DNA of 22,565 nt from DATJHM01 sp035493895 (GTDB taxonomy: Bacteria > Chloroflexota > Ktedonobacteria > Ktedonobacterales > Ktedonobacteraceae). Where the stretch lies: assembly GCA_035493895.1 (NCBI GenBank), contig DATJHM010000136.1, forward strand, positions 1 through 22,565, in the 5' to 3' direction. The notes under the pieces are model-generated. The model made no database searches. It saw only the letters and a list, made by a program, of their open reading frames with translations, and was not told the origin of the DNA. Shown piece after piece: positions 14,173-21,900 of this stretch (position 1 is its first letter; the number at the start of each line of letters is the position of its first letter). The position numbers were made by a program, and so were the translations under genes.

Positions 14173-15188
14173 GTGACCAAGAGATGCAATTTTTCCCTGA
14201 TACTGACGGTGGGCAGCAGCATATGTCTGCATTCAAAAACTGGTCACCAGAACAGCCATCTGTCCCTCCTGAGTTACTGCCCGCTTACTGTGCTCCTGAA
14301 GAGAAAGTCGATACGCAATCATTAGAGCGCGTCTGGGGTCGCCTGGAAGAACATGTCTCGCGCAATCGTGAGGCCTACCGCGATAATCGCAATGTGCCTG
14401 CTCTCTGCTTGCCGTCTTCCCCCGCTTTCTCCGCGCCTGAGGCTGCCTGCAAACCTTTCTTACGCACGCTTCCGTGGAGACGCCTGGATATGATTGCGGC
14501 TCTTCTCTTCCTGACGTTGCTTATGGGAAGCTTGCTTACGGTTGTGTATAATGTGCTGCCACATACGCAGTCAGGAGCACCCGGGGAAGCTTCGTCTCCA
14601 TCTCAAACGGTCTGTAAGGGGATGATGGCTGCGAGTCAGCAGGTGACGCTTGTTGAGAGCGCCGGGGGCGTCAGGATGCTTCCTTCTATGGTTGTCGTGC
14701 GCCAGGGAGGACACTTGATCTGGATTAATCAGACGCGCAGCGATCAGGTGATTGTCGATGCTTCGACGAAAATGGCCGCGATGAAAGTTGCTTTACATGC
14801 TAAGGAACAGGGCCAGCCGCTGTTAAAAGCGAGTACGTATACCTATTATGTTCAATCCGGCACAGATCAGTCCTCGAAGTTGCCGCCTGCGCTCACGAAA
14901 GGGGCGCAGGTGGTGGTTGAGGTTTTGAATATTGTGCTGATCGTATCTGGCAACGATGGCGCTGGTAACGTCTTTCAGCCCGATATGATGAAGGTACCGC
15001 AGGGCAGTGATCTGGTCTGGCTGAATACCACGCCGGAGCAACAGTTCGTTGTTAATACAGCTCACAAGCAAGCAGGACTTTTCTCGCTCGCTCCCAATTC
15101 CTGCCAGCTTCAGCATGATATTCAAGCGGGTAGCTACAACTATACCCTCAAAGGGAGTGTGGCTCAATTCTCTCTCTACGCCGGTTAG
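14169..15188 (+). CDS. Putative membrane anti-sigma factor with two cupredoxin-like domains, 339 aa
   Basis: Starts inside the sigma gene stop (ATGA overlap), hence translationally coupled. The cytoplasmic N-terminus (1-105) includes a short amphipathic ERVWGRLEEHVSRN helix (53-66) that could bind the sigma factor; no zinc anti-sigma HxxxCxxC motif is present. One membrane helix lies at about 106-128. Outside are two homologous beta-sandwich repeats (about 157-230 and 254-338), each with a P-M-x-V-x-QG...L-W-x-N pattern as in plastocyanin-like domains. In both, the position of the copper-ligand His (W plus 8) is Gln (Gln193, Gln292), so they are probably not classical copper sites. C312 and H316 in the second repeat are the only candidate ligands. 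The anti-sigma role is inferred from the operon. Confidence 0.75.
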   Translation: MSDQEMQFFPDTDGGQQHMSAFKNWSPEQPSVPPELLPAYCAPEEKVDTQSLERVWGRLEEHVSRNREAYRDNRNVPALCLPSSPAFSAPEAACKPFLRTLPWRRLDMIAALLFLTLLMGSLLTVVYNVLPHTQSGAPGEASSPSQTVCKGMMAASQQVTLVESAGGVRMLPSMVVVRQGGHLIWINQTRSDQVIVDASTKMAAMKVALHAKEQGQPLLKASTYTYYVQSGTDQSSKLPPALTKGAQVVVEVLNIVLIVSGNDGAGNVFQPDMMKVPQGSDLVWLNTTPEQQFVVNTAHKQAGLFSLAPNSCQLQHDIQAGSYNYTLKGSVAQFSLYAG

Positions 15189-15189
15189 G

Positions 15190-15209
15190 GGGAGCGTCTA
15201 TGCGCTCCC
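15190..15209. terminator. Hairpin between convergent genes
   Basis: GGGAGCG (15190-15196) and CGCTCCC (15203-15209) with a 6-nt loop lie directly after the anti-sigma stop. They are followed by a pyrimidine-rich run, and the P450 stop lies 25 bp further on. Probably a shared terminator. Confidence 0.55.
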
Positions 15210-15233
15210 TCCCTTCTTTATGATCTGCTATCG

Positions 15234-16595
15234 CTATCGTCGAGCGGCGATTTTGAGGCGAAATTGTTTGCCCGCTCTGGCATGTATATCGTCCTCTATG
15301 CTCAATTGTTCTCCTCGCGCAAGCTGATAATCCGGCGGGTCCAGCTCAAACTGATAGGTGTGGAGAAGTGTGGCGGTAATGACCATGAGCTGGACTTCGG
15401 CGATGCCCGCTCCCAGGCAGGTGTGCTCGCCGAGGCCAAAGGGGGCATATGCACCACGCTGACGATGTTCGTTGCGCGGATCGTGATAACGATCAATATC
15501 AAAGGTCTCTGGATGGGGAAACAATTCCGGCAGATGGTGCGAAACGGCTATCGCTACTTTCACTTCGTCTCCCGGCTCCAGGCGGTATCCTGCAAAGGTG
15601 AACGGTTTGGCGACCAGCGCGTTGAAGCTGCTGCCATTATACAGGCGGAGTGTCTCCATCGCGGCTCCCTGTGTGGCCTGCATGGACTTCAACGCCTCCC
15701 AGCTCAGTGTCCCTTGCACAAAAGCCTGATCTGCCTCATCCACTACGCGCTTGAGGGCCTGCGGATTTTTCAAGAGCGCATAGAGCAGGTAGCTGTTGGT
15801 TCTGGCTACCGTCTCCAGTCCGGCCAGGAGCGGTCCCAGGCCAACATAGGCCAGCCGTGCATCTGTATAGGTTTCGGGCTGGGCCGCCGCTTTTGCCAGA
15901 GCCTCATCGACCAGATCAGGCTTTCGGTCATGCGCAGGTGCGGCTCTGTGCGCCTCGACGATTTTGCGTCCCACCTCGAATACACGCTCTTTGGCTTGCT
16001 GGAAGCGTGGAGATGCGAGCACTTCGCGCTTTTTGGCACCAAATGAACTGACGATTGAGCTGGATAAGTAGATGACGAAATCTTCCAGGTAGTCTCCCAC
16101 GCTGTAATTGACCATGAGCTGACCCAGTTGCTCGGCGACAATACGCTGCATGGAAGGCAATACTTCGATACTCTGTCCCGTTTCCCACTGTGCGTATTCT
16201 TGTGTAATTTTGAGCATACGTGGCAACTGATCGAGCACTTTTGTGCGTGCATAATCGCGGCCAGCCTGCATTCTGCGCTGATGATTGATCTGACCATCGC
16301 GCATCTTTGCGATGCTTTCCGACACATCTCCCATCGCATTGCCGAAATCCTTCCAGAGTTCTCCGCTCACGAAAAATTCGTCACCGTAGCGGCTGGTGAA
16401 GGCATTCGCTTCTGGACCGGCGAGCACCACCAGTGGTTTTTGTCCTTCTCGTGGAAGGCGGAAGATGGGCCCCAGTTTATAATAGGCTGCTTGCAGTGAA
16501 CTGGTGCTGTCCTGGTTCTCTTGCTCATCGACGAAAGGGGGAAGTGGGGCGTTAGTAATGCCGCTTTCCCAGATGGGTGTTTCTTGTTTCTGCAT
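15234..16595 (-). CDS. Cytochrome P450, 453 aa
   Basis: Soluble heme-thiolate monooxygenase with no membrane anchor. Landmarks are the I-helix region LLAGLETVAR (256-265) with the (A/G)GxET-like oxygen-activation pattern, K-helix ETLR (314-317, ExxR), PERF-region FDIDRYHDPRNEH, and the heme-binding loop FGLGEHTCLGAG with axial Cys393. Length and the HTCLGAGIAEVQ end are typical of bacterial P450s. A strong SD (AAAGGAGA) precedes ATG 16595, 23 bp after the PadR regulator gene, so both form one operon. No ferredoxin or reductase is nearby, so electrons come from elsewhere in the genome. The substrate is unknown; PadR control suggests a xenobiotic, phenolic or hydrophobic inducer (inference). 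Confidence 0.97.
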   Translation of the reverse strand: MQKQETPIWESGITNAPLPPFVDEQENQDSTSSLQAAYYKLGPIFRLPREGQKPLVVLAGPEANAFTSRYGDEFFVSGELWKDFGNAMGDVSESIAKMRDGQINHQRRMQAGRDYARTKVLDQLPRMLKITQEYAQWETGQSIEVLPSMQRIVAEQLGQLMVNYSVGDYLEDFVIYLSSSIVSSFGAKKREVLASPRFQQAKERVFEVGRKIVEAHRAAPAHDRKPDLVDEALAKAAAQPETYTDARLAYVGLGPLLAGLETVARTNSYLLYALLKNPQALKRVVDEADQAFVQGTLSWEALKSMQATQGAAMETLRLYNGSSFNALVAKPFTFAGYRLEPGDEVKVAIAVSHHLPELFPHPETFDIDRYHDPRNEHRQRGAYAPFGLGEHTCLGAGIAEVQLMVITATLLHTYQFELDPPDYQLARGEQLSIEDDIHARAGKQFRLKIAARR

Positions 16596-16618
16596 CAGAT
16601 AGTTTCTCCTTTACAAGC

Positions 16619-17146
16619 TTATGCCTGCTCGATTTTCTGTATCAACGATTCAATCCAGTCAAGTTCGTGCCGATTCTGCTGTTCATGAAAGGAAATCACC
16701 TCTTCGACAAACTCGTTATTGCCCTGTGTTGTGCTTGCCAGCTTTCGCATTTCTTGAATATGTGCAATCTTCTTATTTACAATATCGGCCCTGATGTGTA
16801 GAATCTCCAGCTGTGCTTCTGGCTCAAGCAGACGGAAGAATGAGACGCGAACCAGAAATTCTGCATCGTTCCGCAAGAGTTCTGCTGAGAAGTCCTGGAG
16901 GAGCATCTGCATCCATTCACGCCCATACTCGGTCATGCGATACATATGCCGATCGGGCTTCCCTTCTTGCCGTACGACTTCGCGCTCGACTGCTTTCATC
17001 TCCTCGAAGCGCTTTAATGCCGGGTAGAGCACTTTGTTATTCAAGGAAATGGGGCTGCCAAGGATCTGTTCTGCGCGCTTTTTTATCTCGTATCCATGCA
17101 TCGGCCCATTTGCTAACATGGCGAGAATGATGATATCTGAATACAT
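16619..17146 (-). CDS. PadR-family transcriptional regulator, 175 aa
   Basis: Winged-helix repressor with an N-terminal PadR domain (about 4-78: DIIILAMLANGPMHGYEIKKRAEQILG...LYPALKRFEEMKAVEREVV...YRMTEYGREWMQ) and a helical C-terminal dimer domain of the Vir type (about 85-170). I chose ATG 17146, which has AAGAAG just upstream. The in-frame GTG 17179 would place the coding region across the operator and is unlikely. It is the first gene of an operon with the cytochrome P450. A perfect inverted repeat lies immediately upstream, so autoregulation and control of the P450 are likely. Confidence 0.94.
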   Translation of the reverse strand: MYSDIIILAMLANGPMHGYEIKKRAEQILGSPISLNNKVLYPALKRFEEMKAVEREVVRQEGKPDRHMYRMTEYGREWMQMLLQDFSAELLRNDAEFLVRVSFFRLLEPEAQLEILHIRADIVNKKIAHIQEMRKLASTTQGNNEFVEEVISFHEQQNRHELDWIESLIQKIEQA

Positions 17147-17163
17147 AACACTTCTTAAAAAAC

Positions 17164-17199
17164 TATAGGTTACTTCCACATAGGTGATAGTAACCTATA
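17164..17199. promoter_or_regulatory. Putative PadR operator
   Basis: Perfect 10-bp inverted repeat TATAGGTTAC (17164-17173) and GTAACCTATA (17190-17199), 16-bp spacer, 18-53 bp before the padR start. A third half-site-like CATAGGTGAT lies in the spacer (17179-17188). On the minus strand TTGCAT, a 17-bp spacer and TACTAT give a possible promoter whose -10 falls inside the repeat. Confidence 0.65.
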
Positions 17200-17312
17200 A
17201 TTGCGAAAAATGCAAGAGATCTCTCGGTCATACACCTGCTTTGTAATTCAGGACAAGATACGCTCAGCCTATTATCATGTGCAATCAGTTCTCTATCAAG
17301 AAAGAAATCATG

Positions 17313-17337
17313 TATAATTCATATACTGGCGCCAGTA
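17313..17337 (+). promoter_or_regulatory. Promoter -10 with adjacent palindromic operator
   Basis: A perfect TATAAT (17313-17318) is followed 6 bp later by a perfect 14-bp palindrome TACTGGCGCCAGTA (17324-17337) lying at the expected transcription start. A good -35 is not seen, so an activator or weak promoter is possible. The position suggests a repressor site for the downstream leader and CPBP gene. Confidence 0.55.
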
Positions 17338-17368
17338 AAGGCATCTTGGGGATCTGGAAATATGCCAC

Positions 17369-17418
17369 AGTTATTCTATGGCACCGTAGAATAACTCCGG
17401 CAAAACGCCGGAGTTATT
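17369..17418 (+). promoter_or_regulatory. Two mutually exclusive hairpins in a leader
   Basis: Segment A AGTTATTCTA (17369-17378) pairs with segment B TAGAATAACT (17387-17396). B extended (AATAACTCCGGC, 17390-17401) also pairs perfectly over 12 bp with C (GCCGGAGTTATT, 17407-17418, loop AAAAC). A-B and B-C cannot form together. This is the layout of an attenuator or translational switch, but no T-tract follows hairpin B-C, and a Shine-Dalgarno follows 7 nt later (17425-17433). Translation control is the more natural reading. Confidence 0.55.
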
Positions 17419-17440
17419 AGATGTGGAAAGGGGTATTAAC

Positions 17441-17661
17441 ATGTCAGAAGAGCATGAGCGTGATGAGATGATAAGCGATGAATCTCTTCCTATGCTTCGA
17501 GAGGAGAACTCTGGGGGATTGCTTTCCTAATTTTAACAGATAGTGAGAAACAGTATAATAATGCTAAAAGCACTGATTCGAATAAGAAATCAGGCTATCA
17601 AATATCTCGTTTAAGTGAAGCTCGCAACAATTTAGGAAATGGTACAATGAGGCGTCTCTAA
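17441..17661 (+). pseudogene. Short ORF, apparently frameshifted at a G run
   Basis: ATG 17441 follows a strong SD (GGAAAGGGG, 17425-17433). In frame it encodes only 29 acidic residues (starting MSEEHERDEMISDESLP, ending LREENSGGLLS) and stops at 17528-17530. At the run GGGGG (17513-17517) a -1 shift, or one added G, opens a second frame for 47 more codons (starting IAFLILTDSEKQYNNA) to a TAA at 17659-17661. That would give a 73-residue protein ending close before the CPBP gene. The causes to consider are a homopolymer sequencing error, a real inactivating mutation, or slippage-based expression. If read unshifted, it is a 29-aa leader-type peptide with a Gly-Gly near its end. No family is recognised. 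Confidence 0.4.
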
Positions 17662-17741
17662 CGGTTGTGTTTGTTCCTCCTGGTTACACTAACTATGCTA
17701 CGTGTTGTACTGGCAGTATTTGTATCAGGAGGAATGAAGGC

Positions 17742-18632
17742 ATGAGCCCAATCTCTCAGGCTGCGTTCATCAGTAAGTTCAACTATTTGCGTGAGAAGCG
17801 CCCGTATCTCTTTATTGTGGCACTCCTCGCGATTCTGCTCGTGACGTTGCTCTTCATCCCCTGGTTGTTGACCTCTCTCAATATGAACGACTATCTGCCT
17901 GCGCTGATCGGCGAAGTGTGCGCCTGCGCTGTTGCGGTCCTTTTCCTGAACTGGCTGGACTGGTGGGGTGACCTTGGCTATACTGCCCCATTGCAAAGCC
18001 AGGACTCGCACCTGTTTGCTATCCCCATCCTCTTCGTCGTTTTCCCATCTCTGGTGGCGCTCCTGGTGCTGGTTGCCAGAGGTTCTCTCCAGGTACCTCC
18101 CGCCGATATTTGCTATTTTGTCTTGCAGGCTCTCTTGATCGCCTTTTTAGAGGAGACCTATTATCGAGGCTTTATCTTGCAGGCACTTCTGCCTCGAGGT
18201 ATCCTGCTCGCCGTATTCTCCTCTGCGCTCTTCTTTACCTTTGCGCATATCGGTTCAACCTTTAGCGCTTTAGATGGCTTCTCTCTTTGTACCGAGATCC
18301 TCTTCACGCTGGGTTGGGGCTGTGTTTTTGCCGCCCTCTGGTTGCGCACAGGCGCGATCTGGCCGCTTATTGTGCTGAATTGTCTGCACAATTTCTGCGA
18401 TCTGATCGTTCATGAGAATCAAGGCGGCCTCGTAGCTTTTGTGAGCCAGACCTATGCCTGGACTATCTGGAGTAGCCTCTGCTTTGCACTTATTCTTCTG
18501 GGCTATAGTTTCTGGCTTTTACGACCATTGCGCATCCAATCATTGCACAACCGTTACTTCCCCTTACCTCACGATGCATCGCCTCCAGATACGCCTGCCG
18601 AGCCTTCAGAGTATAGCTCGCCACGAAATTAA
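17742..18632 (+). CDS. CPBP-family intramembrane metalloprotease, 296 aa
   Basis: Multi-pass membrane protein of the CAAX protease/bacteriocin-processing (Abi) family. The catalytic motifs are present in order: EETYYR (137-142, EExxxR), FTFAH (165-169, FxxxH) and NCLHNFCD (213-220, with the HxxxD/N-type His216). About seven or eight hydrophobic segments lie between residues 20 and 262, followed by a short Pro-rich tail. I chose ATG 17742 because AGGAGG stands 9 nt upstream; a GTG at 17667 in the same frame adds a Cys-rich non-conserved-looking stretch. Upstream is a structured leader and short ORF. Family members process or protect against peptides (bacteriocin maturation and immunity) or cleave membrane anchors; the target here is not known. 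Confidence 0.9.
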   Translation: MSPISQAAFISKFNYLREKRPYLFIVALLAILLVTLLFIPWLLTSLNMNDYLPALIGEVCACAVAVLFLNWLDWWGDLGYTAPLQSQDSHLFAIPILFVVFPSLVALLVLVARGSLQVPPADICYFVLQALLIAFLEETYYRGFILQALLPRGILLAVFSSALFFTFAHIGSTFSALDGFSLCTEILFTLGWGCVFAALWLRTGAIWPLIVLNCLHNFCDLIVHENQGGLVAFVSQTYAWTIWSSLCFALILLGYSFWLLRPLRIQSLHNRYFPLPHDASPPDTPAEPSEYSSPRN

Positions 18633-18647
18633 GGATCTTATGATGAT

Positions 18648-18684
18648 GTTCGGGAAGCAATTTTTCCCGAACTCTCATTTTTCC
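18648..18684 (+). terminator. Probable terminator after the CPBP gene
   Basis: GTTCGGGAA (18648-18656) and TTCCCGAAC (18664-18672) form a 9-bp perfect stem with a 7-nt loop. A short T-rich stretch (ATTTTTCC) follows within 10 nt. It lies 16 bp after the CPBP stop. Confidence 0.6.
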
Positions 18685-18963
18685 CCGAAATTGGCCCCAA
18701 AAAAATAGCAGAAATTGCAATTATATGGTACTTTTACCTGTTGACGGCCATATTATAATGGCTTAGCATATATACTGGATAATACAGGTTACTATCTTTA
18801 GTGCTACCCTTTGCTTGTTTAGCTATAACTGTCGGATAACTGAGCAAGGCCAACATGACCCGCGCAAGCGGTAGGGGGTGAGCGTGCCTGCAAAAACTCT
18901 CCCCTGCGGGCCTTTCTGTCCTTCCATCCTTTCGTTCGAGGGGATATTTAGAAGGGTTCTTCT
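18685..18963. other. Upstream region of the large regulator
   Basis: No gene is seen. An AT-rich block (18720-18800) contains TTGACG (18741-18746), TATAAT (18754-18759) inside a small inverted repeat GCCAT/ATGGC (18747-18751, 18758-18762), and TATACT (18771-18776). No pair has ideal -35/-10 spacing, so the promoter cannot be fixed. AGAAGGG (18950-18956) is the ribosome site of the next gene. Confidence 0.4.
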
Positions 18964-21900
18964 ATGAATGGCAAGATCACGTATCATCAACAGGTAAGCT
19001 TTTGTGGCAAACCGCGCTGCCGCAAATGCCGTGAAGGCACCGGCCACGGTCCGTACTGGTATGCGTACGAGACGATCAATGGGCGCACTACGAGACGGTA
19101 TATTGGCAAGGATCTACCTGCCGATGTACAAGCTCAGGATGAGACATCGCTCGCTACGCCAGCTGTTTCTCCTTCGCTTGATGAAAAACGGCCGCTTACC
19201 GAGGAAGCGGAGGTGCTTACTATGTCTGCTCCTTTACGCCTGCGTATTTTTACTCTGGGGCGTTTCGATCTGGAATGGGGCGACGGACTCACCAATCTGG
19301 TTGTCGATGAGGAGGCCTGGGAAGAGCAATGGAGCGTTCGCGCTCTTCTGGCCCTGCTCCTGTGTCAGCCTGAACGCAAGGTGAGCCGCCAATACGCCCT
19401 TGAGACGCTCTGGCCTCGCCTGCGCCGCGAGGTCTCTGTACATCGCCTGGAAGAGACAATCGCCCATCTCTCCACTATTTTACTGGCCCCTGCTCGTGTT
19501 GCCGTTTCCTCCAAGGGCTCCTCGATTCGTTCACTTCAAGCGGGACGGCGGGCCTCTCTCCTCCACCTTGCCGATGATACGCTGCAACTGGCCGACCAGT
19601 CCCAGGCCTGGGTTGATGCCAACGCTTTTGAAACTAGTATGCAGCAGATTGATGCGCTTCCTCCCTCCTCTGAAGCTGCGGAGCGCGAAAATCTTCTGCG
19701 CGACGCTCTGGCCCTCTATGGTGGCGATTTCCTGCCCGAGGGACGCCAGATTGAGTGGATTATGCAGCGCCGCCAGGGCTTGCGTCGCCATTGGATCGGG
19801 GCGCAACTTTCTCTGGCCGATCTCTATATTCAACGCCAGGATTATGCCCGCGCTCTCGATAGCGCGGACCGCTTGCTCTCGATTGAGGCCAATAATGAAG
19901 CCGCAGTTCAGCGTTTGCTGATCGTGCTGGCTCGTTTGAACCGCCGTCCCGAGGCGTTGCAGGTCTACAAACGTCTCACTCAGCCCTCCGAGCAGACGCA
20001 GACACTCTATAACGCCATTCGTCTGGGTACGCTCGACGAACAAACGCTGATCCAACTGCAACTGGTTCCGGGCTCTACGCAGACGCAGACGACGGAGCCG
20101 GAACTTGTGCCCATTCAATTCGCTGAGAGTACACAGAATGTGCGCATCGGTCGTAGCCACCAGAGCCCGTTGATAGGACGTGAGTTGGAGCTTGACACGT
20201 TGCGCCATATGCTGCACGATATCGATGAAAGCGGACGTTTGCAGTTGATGGAGCAGCGTCGTGAGACCGGTATTCCGCTGGATACACAGCGTCAGGCTCT
20301 CTGCATGATGTTGATGGGCGTTTCGGGTATCGGCAAGACGCGTCTGGCTGAGGAGATGAGCATGGAGGCCCAGAAACATGGCTGGGCCGTTGTCTGGGGA
20401 CGTTCGTACGACCAGGAAAGCGCCATCCCGTATCGCCTCTGGACCGAAATTTTGCGTAAAGTGTTCAATCTCGGTATCTGGCCTCAGTTGATCAATGCCG
20501 GTATCGCTTCGACGGCGCTCAATCCCTCGCTACGAGCCTCTCTGGAAGAGACGCTGTTCCCTTTGACGGATCTCCTGCCTGAGTTAAGCGAGATGCTGCC
20601 CTCTCAGGAGCGCAGTTCGCATGGTCAGAGTGAGCATGCTCTGATCTTGCAGGCGGAGCAGAAACAGCTTCGCCTCTGGGAAGCTGTACGCGATCTGCTG
20701 GCGAGCACCAGCGAGAGCGCGCCATTGCTGGTGGTGCTCGATGATATTCAGTGGGCCGATGATCATAGCTACAAACTGCTGGCGTATCTCGCTCGCAACT
20801 TGCATGGCTATCCCATTATGTTGCTCTGCACCTGTCGCGAGAGCGAGGTGCCCAAACATTCGCCGCATCATCTCCGCGTGATTATTGATCAGATGTTGCG
20901 CGAGCATTCGGTGCAGACGCTGGATGTACACCCGTTGACCGGTGAGCAGATTGCGACGCTGGTCTCGCATCTGCCGGGCGCGATGGTTGAGCATATTAAA
21001 GAGCATGCGGCAGGCAATCCGTTCTTTGCCGAGGAACTGGCGCGCACCAGTCCGCCAACTATTCCGCGCAGCATTAAGGCCGCGCTTCAGCAGCGCATGA
21101 ATAAGCTGGATAAGCAGACGCGCCAGTTGCTGGATACGGCGGCCGTGCTTGGCGGTTCGTTCGAGTTGCCCGAGATTTGTGCGATGGAGGCCAGTGGACG
21201 TGAGCGAACCGAGCTGGCTGATGAGGATATCGTCGTCTCATTGCTGGAAAAGGCGATGGATGCTGGTGTGCTTTCTGAAGAGGGCGTGGGGACGCATATT
21301 ACCTATCAGTTCTGGCATCCGATGCTGGTGAGCTATTTGTATGAAAGTATATCGGCGATGCGCCGGGCTCGTTTGCATCGACGCGCCGCCGATATGCTGC
21401 GCCGCATGCACAAAGGACGCGAAGAAGAAGTTGCGGCGACGATTATGCACCATCTGGAGAAGGCCGATGCAGATGTGGCGCTGATCGCCCATTATGCCCA
21501 GCTGGCAGGCGATCGGGCCTATATTCTTTCCGCCACGGAGCCCGGTTTTAAATCTGCCTCAGCCAAAACCGCTCCTTATACAGAAGCTGAGCAATATTAT
21601 CGGCGTGCTCTGGGATATCTTCAATCCGCCTGTGGCCATACGATGATTACGTTTACGGAAGGCTCCCAGAGTTCGCAGGCCGTGCCGCCTCCTGAAACGG
21701 CTCCCGTTCTGAATGAGGAAGAGAAAGTTCGCTTTATCTATCTTCTTGAGCGCATTGCTGAGTGTACGATGATTCGGGGAAATTTCGAAGAGGCGCGTCT
21801 GCTCTATGCCTGGGTGCTGGTCTTGCGCGGTGATCGGCTTCGTGATGGGTCCGGTCCCGCTGCACAGTATGAGGCGCAGTTGCAGGCGCTGTTGTGGGCG

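Noticed and set aside
15264..16046. 260-codon plus-strand ORF across the P450 gene
   Set aside because: Antisense shadow. The minus strand carries the heme-binding loop, ExxR and other P450 landmarks.
17147..17179. GTG start giving 11 more residues to PadR
   Set aside because: It would overlap the inverted-repeat operator, while ATG 17146 has AAGAAG upstream and starts right at the conserved PadR fold.
19531..20379. 282-codon minus-strand ORF inside the large regulator
   Set aside because: Antisense shadow. The plus frame is continuous from 18964 to the end and has BTAD and Walker motifs.
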